Source: Streptomyces niger (GTDB lineage Bacteria; Actinomycetota; Actinomycetes; Streptomycetales; Streptomycetaceae). Taken from it: a stretch of DNA of 64,000 nt. The notes beneath the pieces are model-generated. The model was not told where the DNA came from. It worked only from the letters and a program-made list of their open reading frames with translations, and ran no database searches. Where the stretch lies: the NCBI RefSeq assembly GCF_000718305.1, contig NZ_JOFQ01000004.1, positions 372,001 to 436,000 on the forward strand. Direction: 5' to 3'. The translations under genes were made by a program, and so were the position numbers. Numbering within the stretch: position 1 is the first letter of the stretch; each line of letters starts with the position of its first letter. Of the stretch, positions 9,550 through 19,159 are shown piece by piece.

Positions 9550-10803
9550 TCAGCCGTCGTGGTGCCGGCCCGCCCGGCCGCGCCACATCTGCCAGAGGTG
9601 TTTGGCGCCCGGGCGGACGAACCGCGCGAGCATGGTGAAGAACGGCTTCAAGTCGTCGGCGGCCAGCCAGGCCAGCTCGGTGCCCGCCGGGCGGTCCGGC
9701 ACGTGCGGCGTGGTGTAGCCGCTGCGGCGGTAGGCCAGCCAGGCGGGCAGGTCGATGTTCTCCACGACGAAGCGGTGCCCGTCGCGCTGTTCGGCCTCCG
9801 GCACCGCGCGCCCGGTCAGGTCCAGGTGCTGGGCGCGGACCACGTCCACCCCGGCCTCGTTCTCGAAGAGCCGGAACTGCGCGCCCATCCGCGGATTGAA
9901 GTCCAGCAGCTTGTAGCGGCGGTCCCGCCGGTCGTAGCGCCAGTCCAGGTCGACGATGCCGCTGAAGCCGATGCGCTTGATGAACTGGGCGGTCATCTCC
10001 GCCAGTTCGGGGTTGCCGACGACGTAAGCGCAGGCGGTCATCCCGGCGTGCGGCGGCCAGGAGCGGACCTTGACCCCGGTGAACATCGACAGTGCCGCGC
10101 TGTCCGCGTCGAAGTACGCGTGCACGACCCAGTCCTCGGCCTCCTCGCGCGGGAGGTACTCCTGGAGGATCACGCCCGGACGCGGGCCCCAGGCCTTGGC
10201 GAGCCGCCTCAGGTGCGCGGCGTCGGCGATGCGTGTGGTGCCGTTCACCGCGGGCCGGCTGCGGCGCTGGAACGCCTCGCGGTTCTTGGCGACGACCGGG
10301 AAGCGGGCGTACCCGGCGAAGTCCTCGATGTCCTCCTGCGTCTGCGGGAAGACCGCCCGGGGGGACGGGATGCCGTGCTCGATGCACAGTTCGTGCAGGC
10401 CCTGCTTGCTGGCCACTCTGCGGGAGAGCCCGCGCGGCGTGCGCGGGAACAGGAAGCGGTCGGACAGGACGTCCGCGTGCTCGGCGATCAGGACCGCGGC
10501 CTCCTCGTCGGTCGGTATCAGGACCGTCGGCCGGCCGATCCGGCGGCCGATTCGCAGCAGGCCGTCGACCAGCCGCTCGGGGTCCTCGCGTCCGGTGGTC
10601 GGCCAGACGAACCGCCCGTGGAGGTACCGGGACGCCGCTGCGGGCGTGTATCTGTCCTCCGTGATCGCGTACATGGGCACGCCCAGCCGTCCCAAGCTGC
10701 GGATCGCCCCCACCCCGCCGTGGTGCAGCGGATAGTCACCGATTTTCACCATCAGCCCTGGCACGGTCCGGTCGACCGTGAACCGCGTGCTGGCATGAGC
10801 CAC
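9550..10803 (-). CDS. ATP-grasp carboxylate-amine ligase family protein
   Basis: 417-residue ATP-grasp enzyme related to D-aspartate ligase and CarB-like proteins. Visible motifs: an N-terminal pre-ATP-grasp domain (IGDYPLHHGGVGAIRSLG), the lysine-bearing FPVVAKN strand near 170-176, and the C-terminal metal-binding LLDFNPRMGAQF near 311-322. Such enzymes form an acyl-phosphate on a carboxylate and condense it with an amine. GTG start at 10803 with AGGGGGG upstream. It is the first gene of a two-gene unit with the flavin oxidoreductase, and is divergent from two lipoprotein genes. Neither acid nor amine substrate can be deduced. Confidence 0.85.
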   Translation of the reverse strand: MAHASTRFTVDRTVPGLMVKIGDYPLHHGGVGAIRSLGRLGVPMYAITEDRYTPAAASRYLHGRFVWPTTGREDPERLVDGLLRIGRRIGRPTVLIPTDEEAAVLIAEHADVLSDRFLFPRTPRGLSRRVASKQGLHELCIEHGIPSPRAVFPQTQEDIEDFAGYARFPVVAKNREAFQRRSRPAVNGTTRIADAAHLRRLAKAWGPRPGVILQEYLPREEAEDWVVHAYFDADSAALSMFTGVKVRSWPPHAGMTACAYVVGNPELAEMTAQFIKRIGFSGIVDLDWRYDRRDRRYKLLDFNPRMGAQFRLFENEAGVDVVRAQHLDLTGRAVPEAEQRDGHRFVVENIDLPAWLAYRRSGYTTPHVPDRPAGTELAWLAADDLKPFFTMLARFVRPGAKHLWQMWRGRAGRHHDG

Positions 10804-11046
10804 GTGTCCCCCCTACGGCCACAGCCCCACCCCGGCCGCGCCCCGAAAGGACGCTAGGACCCCTCTGGGGGGTACGCCAATCCATTTCCGGACATTGCCA
10901 ACTCTTTATGTACGTCTCGGAAGGCTGGTACGAAACGGGTGCGTGCGACCCGATGGGCGAGAAGTGCGCCACGGGGCCATTGGGGCGGTTGTCATGCGCG
11001 TGACTGCTAGCCTCTCGAAACCTGTCCCACAACGGAGGAGACGTAC

Positions 11047-11481
11047 GTGCGCAAGGCAGCGCAGATCGCCGGGGCGGCCGCCATCGCCGCGCTGTTGCTC
11101 AGTGGTTGCGGCAGCAGCAGCGAGGGTGGCAAGGAGAGCAAGCCGAGCCCGTCGAAGTCCGCGGACGGCGACAAGGCCGCGGGCGGGATCGACGGCGCCT
11201 GGCAGACGCAGTCCGGGGACGGCACGGTCACCCTCGCGATCATTGGCGAGTCCGCGACGCTGACCGTCGGCAAGACCGTCTGCCAGGGCAAGGTCAGGGA
11301 CATGGGGACCACCATGCTGGCGCTGCAGTGCAACGGCAACGACACCCGATCGATGGGCAAGGTGCGGCGGATCGGCAGCACGCTCTCCGTCGACTGGAAG
11401 CTCGGCCTCAACGAGGACTACAAGAGGGCCGAAGGCAAGGTGGAAATCCCGAAGCCCGACCTGCCGACCGCCACCAACTGA
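11047..11481 (+). CDS. small lipoprotein, paralogue 1
   Basis: 144-residue secreted lipoprotein: basic MRKAAQ start, hydrophobic core, and lipobox LLSGC with Cys at about residue 21, then a Ser/Lys-rich linker and a compact beta-rich domain with two conserved cysteines (VCQGK and LQCNGN). GTG start at 11047 behind GGAGGAG. The following gene is a clear paralogue: both share GxW near the domain start, GKxxCxGKV, and LxxxCxxGDT/NDT. I do not recognise a named domain. Function unknown; cell-surface anchored. Confidence 0.85.
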   Translation: MRKAAQIAGAAAIAALLLSGCGSSSEGGKESKPSPSKSADGDKAAGGIDGAWQTQSGDGTVTLAIIGESATLTVGKTVCQGKVRDMGTTMLALQCNGNDTRSMGKVRRIGSTLSVDWKLGLNEDYKRAEGKVEIPKPDLPTATN

Positions 11482-11504
11482 CCGTCTTCCCCGAGGAGAA
11501 CATC

Positions 11505-11996
11505 GTGCGCAAGGGCATTCCGTTCGCCGCCGCGGCCGCCGCCGCCACGCTCCTGCTCGCCGGCTGCGGTGGCGGTGGCGACGGTGGCGCGAAGGGATCG
11601 ACGTCGCCGTCGCCGTCCGCCTCGTCGGCCGGCCCGACGCCCGGCGACGGGAGCGGCAAGGTCACCGTGGCCGCCCTGGAGGGCGGCTGGACCACCGCCG
11701 CTTCCCACGCCGACAAGGGCCTGCTGATCCTCTCCGTCTCGAAGGACAAGGCCGTCCTGATCGGCAAGAAGTCCTGCGGCGGCAAGGTCGTCGACGGCAC
11801 GCCGCCCAAGCTCGCCTTCAAGTGCACCGACGGCGACACCGCGCACGCCGAGGGCACGGTGAAGAGCCTGCGGGGCAAGAAGCTCACCGTCACCTGGGCC
11901 TCGGGCGAGGAGGACGTCTTCACCCGCACCGAGGGCACGACGGACCTCCCGTCCATCGACCCCTCGTCGCTGGACGGCTTCCGGCAGAACGGCTGA
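11505..11996 (+). CDS. small lipoprotein, paralogue 2
   Basis: 163-residue lipoprotein with signal MRKGIPFAAAAAAATLLLAGC (shown from the GTG at 11505; lipobox LLAGC, Cys near 21), a low-complexity G/S/P linker to about residue 50, then the same domain as its upstream neighbour, including two spaced cysteines (KSCGGK and FKCTDG). GAGGAG stands seven bases before the start. It begins 23 nt after paralogue 1 and must be cotranscribed. It is convergent with nuoN and separated from it by a shared terminator. Confidence 0.85.
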   Translation: MRKGIPFAAAAAAATLLLAGCGGGGDGGAKGSTSPSPSASSAGPTPGDGSGKVTVAALEGGWTTAASHADKGLLILSVSKDKAVLIGKKSCGGKVVDGTPPKLAFKCTDGDTAHAEGTVKSLRGKKLTVTWASGEEDVFTRTEGTTDLPSIDPSSLDGFRQNG

Positions 11997-12016
11997 CGTA
12001 GCCGGCCGTCCCGCAG

Positions 12017-12067
12017 ACGTACGCCGCTGCCCGGCCTCCTCACGGAGCGCCGGGCAGCGGCGTACGT
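12017..12067. terminator. bidirectional 19-bp stem terminator
   Basis: Arms 12017-12035 and 12049-12067 are perfectly complementary with a 13-nt loop. It sits between the convergent lipoprotein 2 and nuoN genes and would end the nuo operon on the minus strand and the lipoprotein pair on the plus strand. Confidence 0.85.
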
Positions 12068-12085
12068 ACGGGCACCTGGCCCCGG

Positions 12086-13765
12086 TCAGCGGACGAACAC
12101 GCCCGCCTGCCCCGCCAGGTCGAGGAAGTACTGCGGCGCGAGGCCCAGTACCAGGGTCACCACGACGCCGACCGCGATGGCCGTCATGGTCAGCGGGCTG
12201 GGCACCGCCACCGTCGGACCGTCCGCCTTCGGCTCGTTGAAGAACATCAGGACGATGACCCGGATGTAGAAGAACGCGGCGATCGCGGACGAGAGCACAC
12301 CGATCACGACCAGCCAGCCGGCGCCGCCCTCCGCCGCCGCCTTGAAGACCGCGAACTTGCCCGCGAACCCGGAGGTCAGCGGGATACCGGCGAAGGCCAG
12401 CAGGAACACCGCGAAGACCGCGGCCACCAGCGGCGAACGCCGCCCCAGCCCCGCCCACTTGGCCAGCTGGGTCGCCTCGCCGCCCGCGTCCCGCACCAGC
12501 GTGACCACCGCGAACGCACCGAGCGTCACGAAGGAGTACGCCAGCAGGTAGAACAGCACCGAGGAGATGCCGTCCTCGCTGGTGGCGATCACACCGGCCA
12601 GGATGAACCCGGCGTGCGCGATGGAGGAGTACGCCAGCAGCCGCTTCACGTCGGTCTGGGTGACCGCGATGACCGCACCGGCCAGCATCGTCAGGATCGC
12701 CACGCCCCACATGACCGGCCGCCAGTCCCAGCGCAGGCCCGGCAGCGCGACGTACAGCAGGCGCAGCAGCGCGCCGAACGCGGCGACCTTGGTGGCGGCG
12801 GCCATGAAGCCGGTCACCGGGGTGGGCGCGCCCTGGTACACGTCCGGCGTCCACATGTGGAACGGCACGGCACCGACCTTGAAGAGCAGGCCCATCACCA
12901 CGAGCGCGCCGCCGATCAGCAGCAGCGCGTCGTTGCCCATGGTGTCGGCGAGCGCCGGGTCGATCTGCTTGGCGCCGTCGCTCACCACCTCGGCGATGCC
13001 GGCGTACGTGACCGTACCGGCGTAGCCGTACAGCAGCGCCACGCCGAACAGCAGGAACGCCGAGGAGAACGCGCCGAGCAGGAAGTACTTGACCGCCGAC
13101 TCCTGCGAGAGGAGCCGCTGACGGCGGGCGAGCGCGCACAGGATGTACAGCGGGAGGGAGAAGACCTCCAGCGCGACGAAGAGCGTCAGCAGGTCGTTGG
13201 CCGCCGGGAAGACCAGCATGCCGCCGATCGCGAAGAGGGCGAGCGGGAAGACCTCGGTGGTGGTGAACCCGGCCTTGACCGCCGCCTTCTCGGCCTCGCC
13301 ACCGGGCACCGCCGCGCCCTGGGCCGCGAAGGAGTCCACCGGGCGGCCGTGCGTCGCGGGATCCAGCCGGCGCTCGGCGAAGGTGAAGATCGCGATCAGC
13401 GAGACCAGCAGGATCGTGCCCTGCAGGAAGAGCGCCGGGCCGTCGACCGCGAGCGCGCCCATCGCGGCGATGTGCGCCTTCGTCGTGCCGAAGCCGCCGG
13501 CCGCGAGGCCGATGACCGCGGCGAACGCGGCGGCCAGCGCGACCACGGAGAGCAGCACCTGCGCGTAATACCGGCCGCGGCGCGGCCAGAACGCCTCGAC
13601 CAGCACGCCGAGCACGGCCGCGCCGAGCACGATGAGGGTGGGCGCCAGCTGGGCGTACTCGATGTGCGGCGCCGGGATCCGGCTCGGGCCGCCGGGGGCG
13701 AGGGGCGAGCCGGCCGCCCCGTCCGCCATCGTCCACAGACTGTGGACCGCTGCCACGGATGTCAC
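12086..13765 (-). CDS. nuoN: NADH-quinone oxidoreductase subunit N
   Basis: Antiporter-like proton-pumping subunit of complex I, last gene of the operon. The 559-residue product has about 14 helices of the NuoL/M/N (Mrp antiporter) fold; the core segment with GLLFKVGAVPFHMWTPDVYQG near 289-308 and the following lysine/histidine helix DVKRLLAYSSIAHAG are the proton-channel hallmarks of NuoN. Start is GTG at 13765, overlapping the nuoM stop as GTGA, with GGAGG seven bases upstream; an ATG 12 codons later is an alternative. Slightly longer than the E. coli protein because of an N-terminal extension. Confidence 0.96.
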   Translation of the reverse strand: MTSVAAVHSLWTMADGAAGSPLAPGGPSRIPAPHIEYAQLAPTLIVLGAAVLGVLVEAFWPRRGRYYAQVLLSVVALAAAFAAVIGLAAGGFGTTKAHIAAMGALAVDGPALFLQGTILLVSLIAIFTFAERRLDPATHGRPVDSFAAQGAAVPGGEAEKAAVKAGFTTTEVFPLALFAIGGMLVFPAANDLLTLFVALEVFSLPLYILCALARRQRLLSQESAVKYFLLGAFSSAFLLFGVALLYGYAGTVTYAGIAEVVSDGAKQIDPALADTMGNDALLLIGGALVVMGLLFKVGAVPFHMWTPDVYQGAPTPVTGFMAAATKVAAFGALLRLLYVALPGLRWDWRPVMWGVAILTMLAGAVIAVTQTDVKRLLAYSSIAHAGFILAGVIATSEDGISSVLFYLLAYSFVTLGAFAVVTLVRDAGGEATQLAKWAGLGRRSPLVAAVFAVFLLAFAGIPLTSGFAGKFAVFKAAAEGGAGWLVVIGVLSSAIAAFFYIRVIVLMFFNEPKADGPTVAVPSPLTMTAIAVGVVVTLVLGLAPQYFLDLAGQAGVFVR

Positions 13766-15411
13766 TTCGCGGCCTCCGCATCTCGATCGGTGCCGGCCTC
13801 ACCGGGCACGGCGTTGACCCGGACGTCGGGCTTGGGGTCCTGCTGGTCCACGACGGACAGGGTGTGGTCCACCGCGGGGTTCACCAGGTTGGTCAAGGGC
13901 TTCGGGTAGACGCCGAGGAAGAGCAGCAGCGCGATCAGCGGCGCCACCACCACCAACTCCCGGGCCTTGAGGTCGGGCATGGCCCGGACCTCCGCCCTGA
14001 CCGGCCCGGTCATCGTGCGCTGGTACAGCACGAGGACGTACAGCGCGGCCAGCACGATGCCGACGGTGGCGATGATGCCGAGGACCGGATACCGGCTGAA
14101 CGTGCCGACCAGGACCAGGAACTCACTGACGAACGGCGCGAGGCCGGGCAGCGAGAGCGTGGCGAGGCCGCCGATCAGGAAGGTGCCGGCCAGTACCGGG
14201 GCGACCTTCTGCACGCCGCCGTAGTCCGCGATGAGGCGGGAGCCGCGGCGGGTGATCAGGAAGCCGGCCACCAGCATCAGCGCGGCGGTGGAGATGCCGT
14301 GGTTGACCATGTAGAGCGTCGCGCCGCTCTGGCCCTGGCTGGTCATCGCGAAGACGCCGAGGATGATGAAGCCGAAGTGCGAGATGGACGCGTACGCCAC
14401 CAGGCGCTTGATGTCCTTCTGGGCGACCGCGAGCAGCGCGCCGTACAGGATGCTGATCAGCGCCAGCACCAGGACCACCGGCGTCGCCCACTTGCTGGCC
14501 TCGGGGAAGAGCTGGAGGCAGAAGCGGAGCATCGCGAACGTGCCGACCTTGTCGACCACCGCGGTGATCAGCACGGCGACCGGCGCCGTGGACTCGCCCA
14601 TGGCGCCCGGCAGCCAGGTGTGCAGCGGCCACAGCGGCGCCTTCACCGCGAAGGCGAAGAAGAAGCCGAGGAAGAGCAGCCGCTCGATGCCCGTGCCCAT
14701 GGTCAGGTCGCCGGCCGCGCGGGCCTGCACGATCTGCTGGAGCGAGAACGTGCCGGTGCCGAGCTGGTCGGCGGTGACGGCGTACAGGCCGATCACCGCG
14801 GCCAGCATGATCAGACCGCCGGCGAGGTTGTACAGCAGGAACTTCACCGCGGCGGACGAGCGCCGGGCCGCGCCCTCGGTGGCGTCGTCGACACCCGCCC
14901 GGTCCCCGAAGCCGCCGATGAGGAAGTACATCGGGATGAGCATGGCTTCGAAGAAGATGTAGAAGAGGAAGACGTCGGTGGCCTCGAAGGAGATGACCAC
15001 CATCGCCTCGACGGCGAGGATCAGCGCGAAGAAGCCCTGGGTCGGCCGCCACCGCTTGGTGGCGTCCTTCTCCAGCGCGTCCGCGTCGTGCCAGCCCGCG
15101 AGGATGACGAACGGGATCAGCAGGGCGGTCAGCGCGATGAGCGCCACCGCGATGCCGTCCACGCCGAGCTCGTACCGCACGCCGAAGTCGGCGATCCAGG
15201 CGTGTGACTCGGTGAGTTGGAAGGGGCCCTTGGCCCCGGGGTCGAAGCGGACCGCGATCACGAGGGCCAGCACCAGGGTGGCCAGCGAGAAGAGCAGCGC
15301 CAGCCACTTGGCGGCGGTGCGCTTCGCGGCGGGCACGGCGGCCGTGGCGACCGCGCCGACCGCCGGCACCACCGCGGTTGCTGACAGCAGAGGAAATGAG
15401 AAATCTGCCAT
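13762..15411 (-). CDS. nuoM: NADH-quinone oxidoreductase subunit M
   Basis: Second antiporter-like membrane subunit of complex I, 549 residues with about 14 helices. Landmarks are FEAMLIPMYFLIGG, the glutamate-bearing helix 5 conserved in NuoM, KAPLWPLHTWLPGAMGESTAPV carrying the channel lysine, and DIKRLVAYASISHFG with the central histidine. ATG start at 15411, three bases after the nuoL stop; overlaps nuoN by four bases. It pumps protons in concert with NuoL and NuoN. Confidence 0.97.
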   Translation of the reverse strand: MADFSFPLLSATAVVPAVGAVATAAVPAAKRTAAKWLALLFSLATLVLALVIAVRFDPGAKGPFQLTESHAWIADFGVRYELGVDGIAVALIALTALLIPFVILAGWHDADALEKDATKRWRPTQGFFALILAVEAMVVISFEATDVFLFYIFFEAMLIPMYFLIGGFGDRAGVDDATEGAARRSSAAVKFLLYNLAGGLIMLAAVIGLYAVTADQLGTGTFSLQQIVQARAAGDLTMGTGIERLLFLGFFFAFAVKAPLWPLHTWLPGAMGESTAPVAVLITAVVDKVGTFAMLRFCLQLFPEASKWATPVVLVLALISILYGALLAVAQKDIKRLVAYASISHFGFIILGVFAMTSQGQSGATLYMVNHGISTAALMLVAGFLITRRGSRLIADYGGVQKVAPVLAGTFLIGGLATLSLPGLAPFVSEFLVLVGTFSRYPVLGIIATVGIVLAALYVLVLYQRTMTGPVRAEVRAMPDLKARELVVVAPLIALLLFLGVYPKPLTNLVNPAVDHTLSVVDQQDPKPDVRVNAVPGEAGTDRDAEAAK

Positions 15412-15414
15412 GGC

Positions 15415-17361
15415 TCAGACACCCCTCATCAACAGGGTCGCGAAGACCAGCACCGCGGCGCCGCCCAGCATCTGGAGGGCGTAGGAGCGGACGTAGCCGG
15501 TCTGCAGGCGGCGCAGCCGGCCGGAGAGGCCGCCGACCGACACCGCGGTGCCGTTGACCGCGCCGTCGACGACGGCGTCGTCGATCCGGACCAGCGCCCG
15601 GGTCAGTTCCTCGCCGCCGCGGACCAGTACGACGTGGTTGAAGTCGTCCTGGAGCAGGTCGCGCCGGGCGGCGCGGGTGAGGAACGAGCCGCGCGGCGCT
15701 AGCGCCGGGACGGGCTTGCGGCCGTACATCAGCCAGGCGATGCCGACGCCGATGACCAGCACCACGATCGTCGAGGCGGTCACCGCAAGGGCGCTGACCG
15801 GGGCGTGGCCGTGCTTGAAGGAGGTGACCGGCTCCAGCCAGTGCACGAACGCCTCGTTGATGCTGAACAGCCCGCCCGCGAAGACCGAGCCGAAGGCCAA
15901 CACGATCATGGGGATCGTCATGGACTTCGGCGACTCGTGCGGGTGCGGCGGTTCGTACTCTCCTCGGGTCTCGGCCGCGGGCTCCACGCTCGGCTGGTCC
16001 GGCGACGGGGTCGGGGCCTTGCGCCAGCGCTCCTCGCCGAAGAACGTCATCAGCATCACCCGCGTCATGTAGAACGCGGTGATGCCGGCGCCCAGCAGGG
16101 TGGCCGCGCCCAGGATCCAGCCCTGGGTGCCGCCGCTGGCGAACGCCGCCTCGATGATCTTGTCCTTGGAGAAGAAGCCGGACAGGCCCGGGAAGCCGAT
16201 GATCGCCAGGTATCCGAGGCCGAAGGTGACGAAGGTGACCGGCATGTGCTTCCGCAGGCCGCCATAGCGGCGCATGTCCACCTCGTCGTTCATCCCGTGC
16301 ATCACGGAACCGGCGCCGAGGAAGAGGCCCGCCTTGAAGAAGCCGTGGGTGACCAGGTGCATGATCGCGAAGGCGTACCCGATCGGGCCCAGCCCGGCGG
16401 CCAGGATCATGTACCCGATCTGCGACATCGTCGAGCCGGCCAGCGCCTTCTTGATGTCGTCCTTCGCGCAACCGACGATCGCACCGAAGAGCAGCGTGAC
16501 CGCGCCGACCGCGACCACGGCGGTCTGCGCGTCCGGCGCCGCGTCGAAGATCGCCCCGGAGCGGGTGATGAGGTAGACCCCCGCGGTGACCATGGTGGCG
16601 GCGTGGATCAGGGCCGAGACCGGGGTCGGGCCCTCCATCGCGTCACCGAGCCAGGACTGCAGCGGCACCTGGGCGGACTTGCCGCAGGCGGCCAGCAGCA
16701 GCATCAGCCCGATGGCGGTGAGCTTGCCCTCGCTGGTCTCCCCCGCCGCGCCCAGCACCGGGCCGAACGCGAACGTCCCGAAGGTGGTGAACATCAGCAT
16801 GATCGCGATGGACAGGCCCATGTCGCCGACCCGGTTGACCAGGAAGGCCTTCTTGGCCGCCGTCGCCGCGCTCGGCTTGTGCTGCCAGAAGCCGATGAGG
16901 AGGTACGAGGCGAGGCCGACGCCCTCCCAGCCGACGTACAGCAGGAGGTAGTTGTCGGCGAGGACCAGCAGCAGCATCGCCGCGAGGAACAGGTTCAGAT
17001 AGCCGAAGAAGCGGCGGCGCCGCTCGTCGTGCTCCATGTAGCCGATCGAGTAGATGTGGATCAGCGATCCGACACCGGTGATCAGCAGCACGAAGGTCAT
17101 CGACAACTGGTCGAGCTGGAAGGCGATGTCGGCCTGGAAGCCGCCCACCGGGATCCAGCTGAACAGGTGCTGGTGCAGGGCGCGGTCCTCGGCGCCCCGG
17201 CCCAGCATGTTCGCGAACAGCACCAGGCCGATGACGAACGACACCACCGCGAGCAGGGTGCCGAGCCAGTGGCCCGCGCGGTCCAGGCGTTTGCCGCCGC
17301 AGAGCAGCACGGCCGCACCGACCAGTGGTGCCCCGACGAGCAGCGCGATCAGAGATTCCAC
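15415..17361 (-). CDS. nuoL: NADH-quinone oxidoreductase subunit L
   Basis: Distal antiporter-like subunit of complex I, 648 residues, the largest membrane subunit. The core contains [18 protein letters not shown] with the conserved channel glutamate, [31 protein letters not shown] with lysine and histidine of the proton path, and [16 protein letters not shown]. The long C-terminal amphipathic lateral helix that runs alongside NuoN and NuoM is represented by the region after the acidic [17 protein letters not shown] loop. GTG start at 17361, 12 nt after nuoK. Confidence 0.97.
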   Translation of the reverse strand: MESLIALLVGAPLVGAAVLLCGGKRLDRAGHWLGTLLAVVSFVIGLVLFANMLGRGAEDRALHQHLFSWIPVGGFQADIAFQLDQLSMTFVLLITGVGSLIHIYSIGYMEHDERRRRFFGYLNLFLAAMLLLVLADNYLLLYVGWEGVGLASYLLIGFWQHKPSAATAAKKAFLVNRVGDMGLSIAIMLMFTTFGTFAFGPVLGAAGETSEGKLTAIGLMLLLAACGKSAQVPLQSWLGDAMEGPTPVSALIHAATMVTAGVYLITRSGAIFDAAPDAQTAVVAVGAVTLLFGAIVGCAKDDIKKALAGSTMSQIGYMILAAGLGPIGYAFAIMHLVTHGFFKAGLFLGAGSVMHGMNDEVDMRRYGGLRKHMPVTFVTFGLGYLAIIGFPGLSGFFSKDKIIEAAFASGGTQGWILGAATLLGAGITAFYMTRVMLMTFFGEERWRKAPTPSPDQPSVEPAAETRGEYEPPHPHESPKSMTIPMIVLAFGSVFAGGLFSINEAFVHWLEPVTSFKHGHAPVSALAVTASTIVVLVIGVGIAWLMYGRKPVPALAPRGSFLTRAARRDLLQDDFNHVVLVRGGEELTRALVRIDDAVVDGAVNGTAVSVGGLSGRLRRLQTGYVRSYALQMLGGAAVLVFATLLMRGV

Positions 17362-17373
17362 GAGTGCGACCCC

Positions 17374-17673
17374 TTACAGCTTCATCAGGCTGGCGTCGTC
17401 GACCGAGGCCGTATGGCGGGTGCGGAAGATCGTGACGATGATCGCCAGGCCGACCACGACCTCGGCCGCGGCGACGACCATCGTGAAGAACGCGATGATC
17501 TGGCCGTCCAGATTTCCGTGCAGCCGCGAGAAGGCCACGAAGGCGAGGTTGCAGGCGTTCAGCATCAGCTCCACGCACATGAAGAGCACGATGGCGTTCC
17601 GCCTGATCAGCACTCCGGCCGCACCGATGGTGAACAGCAGCGCCGCGAGATAGAGGTAGTTGATCGGGTTCAT
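17374..17673 (-). CDS. nuoK: NADH-quinone oxidoreductase subunit K
   Basis: 99-residue three-helix membrane subunit of complex I. The conserved glutamates in helices 2 and 3, which carry protons in the E-channel, are in [13 protein letters not shown] and [15 protein letters not shown] at 17673 ([13 protein letters not shown]) is preceded by GAGGAGG and overlaps the nuoJ stop as ATGA; longer in-frame starts are unsupported. Length equals the family norm. Confidence 0.97.
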   Translation of the reverse strand: MNPINYLYLAALLFTIGAAGVLIRRNAIVLFMCVELMLNACNLAFVAFSRLHGNLDGQIIAFFTMVVAAAEVVVGLAIIVTIFRTRHTASVDDASLMKL

Positions 17674-18542
17674 CGCGTGGCCTCCTCGTCGCGCTGCCGG
17701 GCCTGCTCGCCGCGCCGCTGCTCCGCACTGCGGCCGGTCCCGCCGCGCTCCAGCCACTCCGAGGAGCGCTGCTCCAGCGCCGCCAGCTCGGCCAGCGACT
17801 CTCCGGAGACGTCCCGGACCTGGCCGCGCTCGCGCAGCGTGGAGATGACGGTGAGCTCGGAGGGGGTGCCGTCGGGCAGCAGCCCCGGGATGTCCACGGC
17901 GTTGTGCCGGGCGTAGACACCGGGCGCGGGCAGCGGCGTGACCTGGGTGCCCTCGCGCACGCGGCGCTCGGACAGCTCGCGCTGGGTCCTGGCCCGCTCG
18001 GTGCGCTCCTTGTGCGTCAGCACCATCGCGCCGACCGCGGCGGTGATCAGCAGCGCACCGGTGATCTCGAAGGCGAAGACGTACTTGGTGAAGATGAGGG
18101 CGGCCAGCCCCTGTACGTTGCCGCCGGCGTTGGCCTCACCGAGGCCGTTGAAGTGCTTCACCGAGGCGTTGCCGAGGCCGGCGATCAGCAGGATGCCGAA
18201 GCCGATCCCGGCGCCGGCCGCCAGCCAGCGCTGGCCCTTGAGCGTCTCCTTGAGGGAGTCCGCCGCGGTCACGCCGACCAGCATGACGACGAAGAGGAAC
18301 AGCATCATGATCGCGCCGGTGTAGACGACGACCTGCACGACGCCGAGGAAGTACGCGCCGTTGGCGAGGTAGAAGACCGCCAGGATGATCATGGTGCCGG
18401 CGAGCGAGAGGGCGCTGTGCACCGCCCGCTTCATCAGGATCGTGGCCAGCGCGCCGATCACGGCGACCGTGCCGAGGATCCAGAACTGCACGGCCTCGCC
18501 GGTGGACGTGGTCGAGGCCGCGGCCAGGATCGAGGGGCTCAT
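17670..18542 (-). CDS. nuoJ: NADH-quinone oxidoreductase subunit J
   Basis: Membrane subunit of complex I, five helices, containing the flexible third helix with the typical [22 protein letters not shown] stretch that takes part in coupling quinone chemistry to pumping. At 290 residues it is about 100 longer than the E. coli protein; the extra is a charged cytoplasmic tail ([17 protein letters not shown] onwards), which is usual in actinobacteria. ATG at 18542 overlaps nuoI by four bases (ATGA) and its own stop overlaps nuoK likewise. Confidence 0.96.
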   Translation of the reverse strand: MSPSILAAASTTSTGEAVQFWILGTVAVIGALATILMKRAVHSALSLAGTMIILAVFYLANGAYFLGVVQVVVYTGAIMMLFLFVVMLVGVTAADSLKETLKGQRWLAAGAGIGFGILLIAGLGNASVKHFNGLGEANAGGNVQGLAALIFTKYVFAFEITGALLITAAVGAMVLTHKERTERARTQRELSERRVREGTQVTPLPAPGVYARHNAVDIPGLLPDGTPSELTVISTLRERGQVRDVSGESLAELAALEQRSSEWLERGGTGRSAEQRRGEQARQRDEEATR

Positions 18543-19159
18543 GCCTCCACCCCCGTCCCCGCCGGGCGTTCGGCGGTGGGCGCGGGGGTCTCGGGGAGGC
18601 CGGCCGGGCACTCGCCCTTGCTGACCGCCACCTGCCGCTCCGTGCCCGGTGCCGCCTCGGTCACCAGGCCGTTGTAGTAGTCCTTCTCCGTCATGCCGGG
18701 GAAGATCGCGTGCGGAGAGTCGACCATGTTGTCGTCGAGGCCCGCGAGCAGCTCTTCCTTGGTGTAGATGAGGGACTCGCGGCTGCGGTCGGCGAGCTCG
18801 TACTCGTTCGTCATGGTCAGCGCGCGGGTGGGGCACGCCTCGACGCACAGGCCGCAGAGGATGCAGCGGAGGTAGTTGATCTGGTAGACGCGGCCGTACC
18901 GCTCGCCGGGCGAGTAGCGCTCCTCGTCGGTGTTGTCCGCGCCCTCCACGTAGATCGCGTCGGCCGGGCAGGCCCAGGCGCACAGCTCGCAGCCGACGCA
19001 CTTCTCCAGGCCGTCCGGGTGGCGGTTGAGCTGGTGCCGGCCGTGGAAACGAGGCGCGGTCGGCTTCTTCTCCTCCGGGTACTGCTCGGTGAGCCGCTTC
19101 TTGAACATGGCCTTGAAGGTCACGCCGAAGCCGGCCACCGGATTCTGGAAGTCAGACAC
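18539..19159 (-). CDS. nuoI: NADH-quinone oxidoreductase subunit I
   Basis: Peripheral-arm ferredoxin-like subunit carrying the two [4Fe-4S] clusters N6a and N6b. Both CxxCxxCxxxCP motifs are intact: [12 protein letters not shown] (Cys 54, 57, 60, 64) and [12 protein letters not shown] (Cys 99, 102, 105, 109). It relays electrons from NuoG to NuoB. GTG at 19159 ([12 protein letters not shown]) has AGGGGG upstream and overlaps the nuoH stop by eight bases; an upstream in-frame ATG adds only low-complexity sequence. A tail of about 60 residues after the domain is Pro/Ala-rich. Confidence 0.96.
   Translation of the reverse strand: MSDFQNPVAGFGVTFKAMFKKRLTEQYPEEKKPTAPRFHGRHQLNRHPDGLEKCVGCELCAWACPADAIYVEGADNTDEERYSPGERYGRVYQINYLRCILCGLCVEACPTRALTMTNEYELADRSRESLIYTKEELLAGLDDNMVDSPHAIFPGMTEKDYYNGLVTEAAPGTERQVAVSKGECPAGLPETPAPTAERPAGTGVEA

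Noticed and set aside
11047..11996. Single long lipoprotein gene with a frameshift
   Set aside because: Each half has its own start, ribosome site, signal peptide with lipobox, and stop; they are two paralogous genes.
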